A DNA stretch of 64,000 nucleotides from Muricea muricata (Eukaryota; Cnidaria; Anthozoa; Malacalcyonacea; Plexauridae). Positions 27,623 through 38,169 of this stretch are shown here, in pieces. A model generated the notes under the pieces. That model worked only from the letters and a program-made list of their open reading frames with translations. It was not told where the DNA came from and made no database searches. The translations under genes were made by a program, and so were the position numbers. Each line of letters opens with the position of its first letter. Positions within the stretch are counted from its first letter, which is position 1. The stretch spans positions 27,292,782 to 27,356,781 of the forward strand of contig OY979718.1 in assembly GCA_963855995.1 (NCBI GenBank), given 5' to 3'.

Positions 27623-28440
27623 TTCTAGTCCTAAGAGAAATCTGGCGCCTCTTCGCACAACATTCCAAACAGAGTAGCTCCTAAAGCATGGTTCATCCCA
27701 AGGGATTTCAAAATTTCATTGAAACGTTCAAAAAGTCTTTCTGTTTGAGGACGATGAGCAATCGTTCTTCTCTTCTCAATTCCAAACAACTGAAACATAC
27801 TTGCAACTAAATGGGATTTAAAATTTTTGGCCTTGGTCCGTGAGCAAGGCATTCCGTGTCGAGCAAACACTTGTTCCAGGGCTCGAACTACCATTCCCGC
27901 TTCATGATTGAGAAGAGCTATTGCTTCTGAGTACTTCGTATTATAGTCAATAATGTGAAGCAAACTTAGATACTGTACAACGATCTGTATAGTCTCTTTA
28001 CCGGCTTCCTCCTCAATCCACTTGCGACAAAGGATATTTTTTCAACAACTAAAGATACGATGACATTGTGAAATGCATTAACATCGAGCTGGCATCGTCT
28101 AGCTTCTTATCTGGTCTAGAACCATTCAATACCCATCTCCTTACAAATAGGACGTTTTCATCTAGGTTTAGGTTTCTTCAAACTCCGTCCATGACAATAT
28201 AGTAATCCGAACACTGTTAACAGGGGCACGAGAAAGTGTATCAGCATGTTGCCACATATTACCAGGCTTATTTTCTGTAATATAACCATACTCTTCCAGT
28301 TTGAAGGTCCATCGTGCAAGCTTACCATTCGGATGTTTGACATATTTCAACCATTTTAGAGCTTTTGTGATCTGTATATATAACCACTTTTCTCCCGTAC
28401 ACATAAGAGTACAAGGCTGAAATACGAAAGATTGCAAAGC
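27623..28440 (-). pseudogene. Ty3/gypsy-like integrase core and RNase H end, unit B
   Basis: Continuation of the fragment cut at 22630. The integrase core is open for 110 codons here (27963-27631), starting LHIIDYNTKYSEA with the first catalytic Asp, because this copy keeps a C near 27897 that unit A has lost. The second Asp is replaced as in unit A; the final Glu is in LFERFN. The RNase H end (LARWTFKLEEYGY, QHADTLSRAP) is at 28437-28168. Confidence 0.8.
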
Positions 28441-28874
28441 TAAAAACCAGCATATATTTCTTAATCTCTGTGGTAGTTCTTCTCTCTACCCAAGGATGCT
28501 TTCGATATATACGAAATAACTTTCTCTTTTCTCTCTACGTCCGCTTGTGCTAAAACAGCCTTTATTTCTACATCACACGTATCTGTGTATAAAATGTAAC
28601 AGGATATTACTCGACAGAAGTTGAAATGCAGGCAGTTCTTTTCCCATTCAAAGTGAACATCTTTCTCTATGAGACGATTTAATGCGCTGGCAATGTTACA
28701 TTTTGCATGAGAATTTTTGAACGTGGAATCATCTTGTAGTCTACATGTTTTATAGTATACTAGGTAGTATACAAGTTAAAATGCGGGGTTTTTTTAGGTT
28801 TTCCGTTGGAAATTGAGTTTAAACGCCGTGTGCAGATGTGCGAAAACATTTTCGTGACGTTTGTAACGTGACGT

Positions 28875-29104
28875 CAGGTCCGTTTGAAACGCGAGGATTA
28901 CCGTCGTAATTGTTGCTGTTTCAATATGATCAAAACCGAGTTCTTTTTTTCTTGTATAAGAAACAATCATGTAGAAGTTTTATCGTTTCTGTATCATTTG
29001 AAAACCTATACAAGGTATTTAAGCTTAGTATCATTTAGATGAAAACGTTCAAAACATGTGCATGAAAACATGAATCGTTGAATGATTTAGAGGGGAAAGG
29101 CAAG
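28875..29104. other. Intergenic, unique sequence
   Basis: Sequence after the end of the duplication. No repeat or gene recognised; it leads into a candidate first exon and may hold its promoter and 5' UTR. Confidence 0.5.
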
Positions 29105-29200
29105 ATGCCATTGTCCGAGTGTTCAACATGTGGTGAAAAATTTGATGACAACCTCAAGTTCGCTCATGTGGTCGGATTTGAACATCGGATCACCGTATTG
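29105..29200 (+). CDS. Candidate first coding exon, U1-type zinc finger
   Basis: The ATG at 29105 is followed by 32 codons and a good donor (TTG|GTAAGC). The peptide contains CSTCGEKF...AHVVGFEHR, i.e. C-x2-C-x11-H-x5-H with Gly between the histidines and Arg after the second, which is the pattern of U1/matrin-type C2H2 fingers that bind double-stranded or small nuclear RNA. The following intron would begin with a 210 bp TA microsatellite. No further exon of this gene was identified, so the product and its length are unknown. It could also be a retro-fragment or a chance frame. Confidence 0.4.
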
Positions 29201-29216
29201 GTAAGCTCTTGAAGCA

Positions 29217-30050
<834 letters not shown>

Positions 30051-30476
30051 GGGGGCGTCAAATGTATTTTTATTATTTAGATAAGTTACAAGGATATTTT
30101 GGATGATATATTTTACTATGTCATATAACCAAAATATCTGCTTTGGCTATTTGAAATAACCACATTCTCGTTTGCCGAATGAACTCCAATTTGCGTTTTG
30201 TGCTGTATATGAAATAGTAAACTTGACGCGTTTTCGTTATATCAAATAACTAAGTCTAATGTCATGATTTAATTTGGTTATTTGAAATAACCATTATTGG
30301 CGTACACGATTTAATTTGGTTATATCAAATAACCACTTTTCGCGTTCATGATTTAATTTGGTTATATCAAATAACCAATTTTTTGTCGCATTATATCAAA
30401 TAACCAAAATAACTTTTACGTTACACACAAATGACGTCATAACGCTAGAAGCACTCAGAGCCTACCCTTCCTGAAC

Positions 30477-30842
30477 ATGCCGAAGACAATTTTCCAAAAT
30501 ATTCCGAATTCTGATTCGTTCGCGGTGCTGCGCGTATGCAAATATGGCGTCGGGTCAACGAAGTCAACAAAGCCTCCTGCAAGGAGTTTAACTGAAGCTA
30601 TCGGGCGGGCGATAGACGAAACGCTAACTACAATCGCAGAGGTAACGTGTAAGAGCTTATTCGTTTTATTTTTCGCCTAGATTGCCTCATATAGATATTT
30701 GTGTAATATTTTATACACATCATAGCATTGACGCCATTACATGAAATACAAGAATACGTTCATATTTATGCTGTTTTAGTCTTCGCCCCAAGCAAGTACT
30801 ATTAGCTCTGCTTCTACTAGTGGTCATGGTAGCGGTATGCAG
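30477..30842 (+). CDS. Small two-exon-like frame inside foldback copy 1
   Basis: The ATG at 30477 opens 55 codons (MPKTIFQNIPNSDSF..., ...SLTEAIGRAIDETLTTIAE) to a donor GAG|GTAACG at 30642. A pyrimidine-rich stretch ending TTTTAG precedes 30780, where SSPQASTISSASTSGHGSG continues in the same phase. Copy 2 keeps the start, donor, acceptor and phase. The downstream arm is the inverse of the first exon, so a transcript could fold back on itself. It may be the N-terminal stub of a transposase gene. Function unknown. Confidence 0.35.
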
Positions 30843-31417
30843 AACTCTGTAATGAGACAATCGAAGCGAAAAATAAAACGAATAAGCTCTTACACGTTAC
30901 CTGTAGTTAGCGTCTCGTCTATCGCCCGCCCGATAGCTTCAGTTAAACTCCTTGCAAGAGGCTTTGTTGACTTCGCAGACCCGACGCCATCTTTGCATAC
31001 GCGCAACACCGCGAAGCATGTTCAGGAAGGGTAGGCTCTGAGTGTTTCTAGCGTTATGACGTCATTTGGCTCGTCAAGTGTGTAACGTCAAATTATTTTG
31101 GCCATTTGATATAATGCGACAAAAAATTGGTTATTTGACATAACCAAATTAAATCATGAACGCGAAAAGTGGTTATTTGATCTAACCAAATTGAATCGTG
31201 AACGCAAATAATGGTTATTTGATATAACGAAAACGCGTCAAGTTTATTATTTCATATACAGCACAAAACGCAAATTGGAGTTCATTCGGCAAACGAGAAT
31301 GTGGTTATTTCAAATAACCATAGCAGATATTTGGGTTATATGATATAATAATATACAAGGAAATGTTTCTGGGCTGTGATTGGTAGATTCGAGTGCAGTT
31401 AATCCCAAACATCACCC

Positions 31418-31522
31418 AGAACAGTGCAAAAATCTGTAACACAGTGCAAAAATCTGTAACAACAGTGCAAAAATCTGTAACAACAGTGCAAAAATCTGTA
31501 ACAACAGTGCAAAAATCTGTAA
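31418..31522. repeat. Tandem repeat, about 20-21 bp unit, five copies
   Basis: The unit AACAGTGCAAAAATCTGTA is repeated five times, with one copy slightly shorter. Each unit has an ACAG...CTGT inverted pair. Confidence 0.9.
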
Positions 31523-31822
31523 TAAGCTCTTTGAGCGATGGGATTTACTCGCAGAAAAAACAAAAATATGGCGGCCGAATTTTCACGTTTGCTTAAAGAT
31601 TTCGTCGAAATTTCAACACAATTTGGAATTCTTCTCTGACAATTATGATCACAAAACAAACTCTAAAGTATGCTGGAACTTTGTACATAAAATTTTTAGC
31701 CATGGCTTTTATAAACATGATTTTTTTAAGCGAAGAGATTCGAGAATGAGTGTACTTGCATAATGCGAAGTTGTAAGTACAAAATGCTTGTTTGAACATT
31801 TCCTTTTTATATTATTAATAAG

Positions 31823-31979
31823 TAATAGTATAATTTCTCGTGCAATTACGGAAAACAAGCACTCGTGAGTTTTTAAAAACCGCAAATAGCGCTCGTCCTT
31901 CGGACTCGCGCTATTTTGCAGTTTTTAAAAACTCACTCGTGCTTGTTTATCCGTAATTGCACTCGAAATTATACTATTA
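31823..31979. repeat. Long near-perfect hairpin (about 70 bp arms)
   Basis: TAATAGTATAATTTC...AAATAGCGC on the left and its inverse GCGCTATTT...GAAATTATACTATTA on the right, around the loop TCGTCCTTCGGACTC. A few mismatches. Confidence 0.9.
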
Positions 31980-32074
31980 CCTATACTAATAAAATATATC
32001 ATCCAAAATATCCTTATAATTTATCTAAATAATAAAAATGCATTTGGCGCCCCATACACATGTGGCATCCACAT

Positions 32075-32572
32075 CACAGATCAGGTATAAAACCAGATGT
32101 CTCACTTCCTATCTATTCCTAATGTTTTCGTGTCCGCGATTTTTCGGCTGATCACGAATTTCACACGCGAGATGACGCAACCAGAGAGCACGAATTGCTC
32201 ACGCAATGGCACTTGCCACGCTGACGTGTACTGCTTACGTGAGAGCACGAATTGGACACGCAACACCTCTGGCAAGTGTAATGCACATTTTTTATCAGAA
32301 AAAAGATAGGGAAGTGCAGAATTTTGGCAGTTAAACGGCGATTTTAGGCGCAACTACCTATTGATCTTTATTTTCTTGACGAATTTTACTGATAAACGAT
32401 ACGCTGCTTCTTTTTAGCAAGAAAGATTCACGCCACGCAAGCAAATCTGACGCGAGCGATCTGACGCGAGCAAGTCTGACGCGAGCAAATCTGACGAAGC
32501 TGACGCGAGCTCTTCAAAATCGCGGACATAAATTTTGCTTAGTGAGACATCTGGTTCTATACCTGATCTGTG
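32075..32572. mobile_element. 498 bp MITE, 7 bp target-site duplication
   Basis: Ends CACAGATCAGGTATAAAACC and, inverted, CACAGATCAGGTATAGAACC, matching for about 32 bp with one difference. Flanked by TCCACAT at 32068-32074 and 32573-32579. The interior has repeated CTGACGCGAGCAA-like words near the right end. Starts immediately after foldback copy 1. Confidence 0.9.
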
Positions 32573-32852
32573 TCCACATGATGCTTTGGCCTTTGGCCGT
32601 TGGATATCTGGGGCTCTTTGATAATGATCATCCCCTTCCCCCCCCCCGTGTATATTTTATATTTTTTCACTTTGCAGGGGGAGTGGGGTGGTAGAGAGTT
32701 CTTGAACCTCGTGGCGACAAGTAACTTAATCTTCTTTAGCTTACGCAATAACAATTACTAGGTTTTTTTGTTACTTTTAGAACTGTCCTGGCAGTACACT
32801 TCGGCGAGAATCTAGTGTTTTTGCCGTCAATTTTGTTCGCTCGTGTGACAAA
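32573..32852. other. 5' flank of the folate-receptor-like gene
   Basis: Contains a C-run (about 32639-32647) and a pyrimidine tract TTTTTTTGTTACTTTTAG ending at about 32780, which would be an acceptable 3' splice site for an upstream non-coding exon. No coding feature. Confidence 0.35.
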
Positions 32853-34277
32853 ATGCAGCATGTTTTCATACTGCTTGTATTTTGTACATTTTGTGCATTG
32901 CAAATGACATGTGTCCATTCGAGCTCGGCAGACAGCCTAAATCGCTGTCTCGACGGTAAGCACCACAAGAAAAGCCCGGGAGCTGAAGGAGCTGAATTTG
33001 TCAAATATCACTGCTCTCCATGGGCTAAAAGATCATGTTGTACCGGTGACACGGCGCGAAGTATTGGACAAGATGGAGTGTTGACTTTGTACAACATGAA
33101 ATGGAATCACTGCAATCGTAATTTGTCGAAGGCTTGCCACGATTGGTTTGTAAAAGACACTTGTTTCTACGAATGTTCGCCGAACATGGGGCCTTTCATT
33201 GTCGTCGACAGGAGATCGAAAATAACACGCAAGGAAAGAGTTCTAAACGTGCCATTATGTGCTAGTGACTGTGACGCCTGGTTTGAGGCCTGCAAGGATG
33301 ACCTCACATGTTCTGATAACTGGGGCAAGAACTGGAAGTGGACAAAACAGGGCAACCAGTGTATCAAGGCGTGCAAAACGTTCAAGGAGTATTTTGAGGA
33401 TTCAGGTAACTTTTGTAACAACATTTTCGACCGAACGTTTGAATACAGGCATGGGAATGTCGGTGAGGATTGCTTCTCCCTTTGGCCGAACATAACCAAG
33501 GATGGAAGCAATCCAAATGAGAAGGTTGCCAAGATTGCACAGCAGTCGCATGACTGTGCTGCAGCTGTTAGTGAAAAGGTTGTTAACTTCCTAGACAGAT
33601 GTTTAGCGACCAATTACCACAAGGTCAAACCTGGGCCAGAGATGGAAATTACAGAATGTGTTCCATGGCGGGCGCATGCATGTTGCACAAAGGATACAAC
33701 TGATGCAATTAAGAAAGATGGGGGTTTATCGCTGTACAACATGAACTGGGAACACTGTGGCAAGCTGTCAAAAAAATGCCGAGACTATTTCATAAAGGAC
33801 ACATGTTTCTATTCCTGCTCCCCAAATTTTGCCCCTTGGATTGTGAAGGATAACATTCCAAAGATAGCTAGAACCGAGAGGGTTATGAATCTTCCACTGT
33901 GTTCTCATGACTGCGATGACTGGTTTGAAGCCTGCAAGGATGACTACACCTGTTCCGACAATTGGGGTGAAACATGGACATGGACTAAGAATGGTAACGA
34001 GTGCAAGTTAAAATGCAAACGATTCAAAGACTACTTCAAAGATTCGGTCATGTTTTGTAACAAGATATTTAATGATTCGTTCATATACACTGAAGGCGAG
34101 CATGGTAAGCACTGTATGTCATTGTGGCCTGATAGCCATATCAGGGATCTGAACAGAGAGTTTGCTGTTAAAAAAGCTCATGAAGTTATAAGTTCATCCA
34201 ATGCTCCAGCATTTGCCATTGATTTATGCTTCATTGTTCATGCTGCTTTGGTTTTGTATCAACTGCTTCAACTATAG
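32853..34277 (+). CDS. Two-domain folate-receptor-like protein, secreted or GPI-anchored
   Basis: 474 residues in a single open exon. A signal peptide is evident (MQHVFILLVFCTFCALQMTC). Two folate-receptor/riboflavin-binding-type domains follow, about residues 30-215 and 245-440. Each repeats the family's cysteine-rich order: RCLDG/RCLAT..HHK/YHK, CSPW..RSCCTGDTA / CVPWRAHACCTKDTT, LYNMKW/LYNMNW..HC, DTCFYECSPNMGP / DTCFYSCSPNFAP, PLCASDCDAWFEACKDD / PLCSHDCDDWFEACKDD, TCSDNWG, and a final cysteine before LWP. The C-terminus ends in a hydrophobic run (IDLCFIVHAALVLYQLLQL) without a cytoplasmic tail, as in GPI signals. Vertebrate family members have one domain and several introns; here two domains are fused and there is no intron, so a retroposed or intron-lost gene is possible. 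Folate itself is not proven as the ligand. Confidence 0.93.
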   Translation: MQHVFILLVFCTFCALQMTCVHSSSADSLNRCLDGKHHKKSPGAEGAEFVKYHCSPWAKRSCCTGDTARSIGQDGVLTLYNMKWNHCNRNLSKACHDWFVKDTCFYECSPNMGPFIVVDRRSKITRKERVLNVPLCASDCDAWFEACKDDLTCSDNWGKNWKWTKQGNQCIKACKTFKEYFEDSGNFCNNIFDRTFEYRHGNVGEDCFSLWPNITKDGSNPNEKVAKIAQQSHDCAAAVSEKVVNFLDRCLATNYHKVKPGPEMEITECVPWRAHACCTKDTTDAIKKDGGLSLYNMNWEHCGKLSKKCRDYFIKDTCFYSCSPNFAPWIVKDNIPKIARTERVMNLPLCSHDCDDWFEACKDDYTCSDNWGETWTWTKNGNECKLKCKRFKDYFKDSVMFCNKIFNDSFIYTEGEHGKHCMSLWPDSHIRDLNREFAVKKAHEVISSSNAPAFAIDLCFIVHAALVLYQLLQL

Positions 34278-34770
<493 letters not shown>

Positions 34771-34828
34771 TAGCTATAGGTATATCAAAGACGAAACGAA
34801 GTCATAACCAACATAAATAGTTTAAAAA

Positions 34829-34880
34829 TTTAATGCTACTCCGAGTTTCACGTGCGTGTGCACGATCATCAGGCAATAAA
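34829..34880 (-). ncRNA. Hammerhead ribozyme motif, Penelope type (left arm)
   Basis: On the minus strand: TTTATTGC, then CTGATGA (34872-34866), a stem II CGTGC/GCACG with a small loop, GAAA, a very short stem III (ACTCGGAGT), the cleavage triplet GTA, then GCATTAAA (34836-34829), which pairs with TTTATTGC except for one mismatch to form stem I. All core positions of the hammerhead are present. Folded by eye only. Confidence 0.75.
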
Positions 34881-35052
34881 ATACAATATGACCAAAGAAT
34901 ATATATATATATCGTGTCGTTATGGAAATTAAAAGCTATAGAAATATACAACAATTAAAATTTAAAGGAGATTCGCATAAATATACTTTATATGATTAGA
35001 CTTCATTTTCATTGTTCCCTAGCACCATTACGTAACTTCCCTCTTATAGTTT

Positions 35053-35304
35053 TTAATTAATATAAAATTTGTTTTCATGTCGGCATTTTGATATTAGTTC
35101 GTTCCTTTTGTTTAGCAAGTTGGCACTGTTTGCATTTATAATGGACAGTTTTTCCGTGAGGCACAGGTTACAACGCTTTGCCCTGTTGTTATAGGCTTTC
35201 GCTCGGGCGATCATTGACGACTTAATATCGTAATCTTTGTTGTTACTCTTTAATTCCCAGATGTACTTAGATAGCTCTGTGCAATTGGATTGTTTTTTGT
35301 GCAT
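35053..35304 (-). pseudogene. Penelope-like element, C-terminal GIY-YIG-associated fragment
   Basis: About 80 residues with TELSKYIWELK, RCNLCLTEK and LLNKRNELISKCRHENKF, the conserved end of the GIY-YIG endonuclease region of Penelope-type proteins (CxxC followed by CRH). The reverse transcriptase and the GIY-YIG core itself are missing; the frame begins at the edge of the inverted arm, so it is 5'-truncated. Confidence 0.78.
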
Positions 35305-35394
35305 GAAGTCTAATCATATAAAGTATATTTATGCGAATCTCCTTTAAATTTTAATTGTTGTATATTTCTATAGCTTTTAATTTCCATAACGACA

Positions 35395-35458
<64 letters not shown>

Positions 35459-35476
35459 TCTTTGGTCATATTGTAT

Positions 35477-35528
35477 TTTATTGCCTGATGATCGTGCACA
35501 CGCACGTGAAACTCAGAGTAGCATTAAA
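35477..35528 (+). ncRNA. Hammerhead ribozyme motif, Penelope type (right arm)
   Basis: Inverse copy of the left-arm motif: TTTATTGC, CTGATGA (35485-35491), stem II CGTGC/GCACG, GAAA (35508-35511), short stem III ACTCAGAGT, GTA, GCATTAAA. One base differs from the left arm, in the loop of stem III. The core is intact. Confidence 0.75.
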
Positions 35529-35647
35529 TTTTTAAACTATTTATGTTGGTTATGATTTCGTTTCGTCTTTGATATACCTATAGCTAGTATACCGCTCTGC
35601 GTATAAGCATCGAGCACTGTTTGTACGGATTTCATACATCCCATATA

Positions 35648-36009
<362 letters not shown>

Positions 36010-36093
36010 AATAAAAACCATATGATCAGAGTGTTCAATACCAAAGTAAAGCGAAATAGTAAGATAAGGACAAACTTGGCTTACTTCATATAT

Positions 36094-36154
36094 TTATTCA
36101 CTACAAATTTGTTTCGTATGCCTGGCAAAGCCTGACACACTCTTCAGGTGATAA
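36094..36154 (-). ncRNA. Hammerhead ribozyme motif, second Penelope subtype
   Basis: On the minus strand: TTATCAC, CTGAAGA (36147-36141), stem II GTGTG...CATAC with an inner GGC/GCC, GAAA, short stem III ACAAATTTGT, the triplet GTA, then GTGAATAA, which pairs with the sequence before CTGAAGA for at least four base pairs. The core is intact. Folded by eye. Confidence 0.65.
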
Positions 36155-36323
36155 TAGCATCTGATAGTAATGTCTAGGAAATTTGATACTATTTAGTACT
36201 TGTGGTCTTGACGTCAGTGGAAAGCTAAAATAACATATTAAAATAATTGCCAAGTAAATGTTTCCTTCTTTTCCTACAAGTTGATACAATTTCCTAGGCA
36301 TTACCATTACATGCGACTATCAC
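36148..36323. mobile_element. Inverted Penelope-terminus pair between two hammerhead motifs
   Basis: GTGATAATAGCATCTGATAG...TCTAGGAAATT on the left and, inverted on the right, GTGATAGTCGCATGTAATGG...CCTAGGAAATT. The arms diverge by several bases, so the structure is older than the one at 34768. The hammerhead motifs at 36094 and 36319 lie at its outer ends and point outward. Confidence 0.65.
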
Positions 36324-36369
36324 CTGAAGAGTGTGGATGTTCCTTCTGGATGAAACAGACTGTAGTGGT
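36319..36369 (+). ncRNA. Hammerhead-like motif, partly decayed
   Basis: ATCAC, CTGAAGA (36324-36330), a poorly pairing stem II region, GAAA (36352-36355), stem III ACAGACTGT, the triplet GTA, then GTGGT, which pairs with ATCAC. Core boxes and stem I hold, but stem II does not fold well, so activity is doubtful. Confidence 0.45.
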
Positions 36370-36704
36370 AAGTTTGGGGGGAGCCGAGGGAGCCGCGGCT
36401 CCCCCCCCCCCCTTTCGTTAATAGAGAGGTTTAGCAAGGACGGCACAACGCCTTTGATAACGCCAAAGCGAGGTAAAAATCTGGAGATGGGCAATCACGG
36501 CATTTTACCTCGCATTGACGTCACGTCTCTTTGCTAAACCTCCCTAGTATTAACGCGATAGGCACGTCAAAGCTATCATAATTATTAGTATCTGCAGGGC
36601 TCCCCCCCGTTGAAAGTTCTGGCTACGTCCCTGGTAAGTTTTTGAGGTATTTTACACGGTTATACATTTCACTCTGTCTAATTGTCATTGAGCACTCTCT
36701 TGTA
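36370..36704. repeat. Remnant of a DNA-transposon-like repeat
   Basis: Contains a C-run (36401-36412) and an inverted pair around AGAGAGGTTTAGCAA / TTTGCTAAACCTC. Ends with GGGCTCCCCCCCGTTGAAAG then TTCTGGCTACGTCCCTGG, which reads like the terminal repeat (CAGGGACGTAGCCAGAA) of a hAT-type family; the matching left end was not found. Confidence 0.4.
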
Positions 36705-37929
36705 TGGGGTGCCAAATGCATTTTTATTATTTAGATAAATTACAAGGATATTTTGGCTGATATATTTTATTATATCATATAACCAAAATATCTGTTTTGG
36801 TTATTTGAAATAACCACATTCTCGTTTGCCGAATGAACTCCAATTTGCGTTTCGTGCTGTATATGAAATAATAAACTTTTCCTTATATCAAATAACCAAG
36901 TTTGATGTCATGATTTTATTTGGTTATTTGAAATAACCTTTATTTGTGTTCATGATTTAATTTGGTTATATCAAATAACCATTATTTGCGTTCATGATTT
37001 AATTTGGTTATATCAAATAACCACTTTTCGCGTTCATGATTTAATTTGGTTATATCAAATAACCAATTTTTTTCTCGCATTATATCAACTAACCAAAATA
37101 ATTTTTACACACTTGGCGAGCCAAATCACGTCATAACGCTAGGAACACTCAGAGCCTACCCCTCCTGAACATGCCGAAGACAATTTTCCGAAATATTCCG
37201 AATTCTGGTTTTTTGAGTTTAACTGAAGCTATCGGGCGGGTGATAGACGAGACACTAATACTAATTACAATCGCAGAGGTAAGGTGTAAGAGCTTATTCG
37301 TTTTATTTTTCGCCTAGATTGTCTCATATAGATATTTGTGTAATATTTTGTACACATCATAGCATTGACGCCATTACATGAAATACATGAACACGTTCAT
37401 ATTTATGCTGTTTTAGTCTTCGCCTCAAGCAAGTACTACTAGCTCTGCTTCTACTAGTGGTCGTGGCAGCGGTATTCAACTCTGTAATGAGGCAATCTAG
37501 GCGAAAAATAAAACGAATAAGCTCTTACACGTTACCTCTGCGATTGTAGTTAGTGTCTCGTCTATCGCCCGCCCGATAGCTTCAGTTAAACTCCTTGCTA
37601 GAGCACTTTGTTAACGAACGAATCAGAATTCAGAATATTTCGGAAAATTGTCCTCGGCATGTTCAGGAGGGGTAGGCTCTGAGTGTTTCTAGCGTTATGA
37701 CGTCATTTGGTTCGCCAAGCGAGCGAAAACACGTCAAGTTTATTATTTCATATACAGCACAAAACGTAAATTGGTTATTTGATATAATAGAGTTCATTGG
37801 GCAAACGAGAATGTGGTTATGTCAAATAAACAAAGCAGATATTTTGGTTATGTGATATATATAATAAAATATATCATCCAAAATATCCTTGTAATTTATC
37901 TAAACAATAAAAATACATTTGGCGCCCCA
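36705..37929. mobile_element. Large foldback (inverted-repeat) element, copy 2
   Basis: 1,225 bp with ends TGGGGTGCCAAATGCATTTT and AAAATACATTTGGCGCCCCA. Same inner arms and GGTTAT(A/T)TCAAATAACC palindromes as copy 1, without the 635 bp insertion and with a shorter inner arm. The flanks differ from those of copy 1, so this is an interspersed family and not a local duplication. Confidence 0.85.
37171..37500 (+). CDS. Small two-exon-like frame inside foldback copy 2
   Basis: The ATG at 37171 gives 36 codons (MPKTIFRNIPNSGF, SLTEAIGRVIDETL, ITIAE) to the donor GAG|GTAAGG (37279); the acceptor TTTTAG before 37417; then SSPQASTTSSASTSGRGSG and a TAG stop shortly after (about 37500). Compared with copy 1 the middle of exon 1 is missing but the frame is kept. 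Unknown function, doubtful coding status. Confidence 0.35.
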
Positions 37930-38028
37930 ATAAATATATATACGAAGGCCGAGTCAAGGTCGAAAATTTATAAATTGACTAGCCATTAAAAGATCTTTGA
38001 TTCTTTGATTCGCAGCCATCGCTTTATA

Positions 38029-38075
38029 GATATATAGATATAGATATATAGATATAGATATAGATATAGATATAG

Positions 38076-38167
<92 letters not shown>
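38029..38167. repeat. TATAGA / TA microsatellite
   Basis: TATAGA-type hexamers at 38029-38078 followed by TA repeats to 38167. Confidence 0.95.

Positions 38168-38169
<2 letters not shown>

Larger units (their letters stand above)
17353..28874 (+). repeat. Segmental duplication, unit B, split by a retrotransposon
   Basis: Second copy of the 6.55 kb unit. After removing the 4,992 bp insertion at 22631-27622 its length is about 6.53 kb. It ends near GTGACGTC at 28874, after which the sequence is unique. Differences from unit A are scattered single bases and small indels, for example a deletion near 21642 and a changed poly-C length near 20973. Short frames at 18321-18524 and 18568-18849 are copies of those in unit A. 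Confidence 0.95.
31351..31985. mobile_element. Insertion in right arm of foldback copy 1
   Basis: Absent from the matching place in copy 2. It holds a five-copy tandem repeat (31418-31522) and a long hairpin (31823-31979). TCGAGTGCAGTTA near its left end is inverse to TAATTGCACTCGA near its right end, suggesting an inverted-end transposon. Confidence 0.5.
30051..32053. mobile_element. Large foldback (inverted-repeat) element, copy 1
   Basis: The left end GGGGGCGTCAAATGTATTTT and the right end AAAATGCATTTGGCGCCCC are inverse. The arms run inward for hundreds of bases: TTACAAGGATATTTTGG, then several short palindromes of the type GGTTATTTGAAATAACC, then a second level of arms (30430-30680 against 30850-31075) bracketing a short spacer. 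A 635 bp insertion sits in the right arm (31351-31985). The second copy is at 36705-37929. No clear target-site duplication. No transposase was recognised beyond the small spliced-looking frame described separately. Confidence 0.85.

Noticed and set aside
31418..31522. Possible CRISPR-like array
   Set aside because: The repeats are directly adjacent without unique spacers, and the genome is clearly eukaryotic.
33167..33613. Minus-strand frame of 148 codons inside the folate-receptor-like gene
   Set aside because: Shadow of the strongly supported plus-strand coding sequence.
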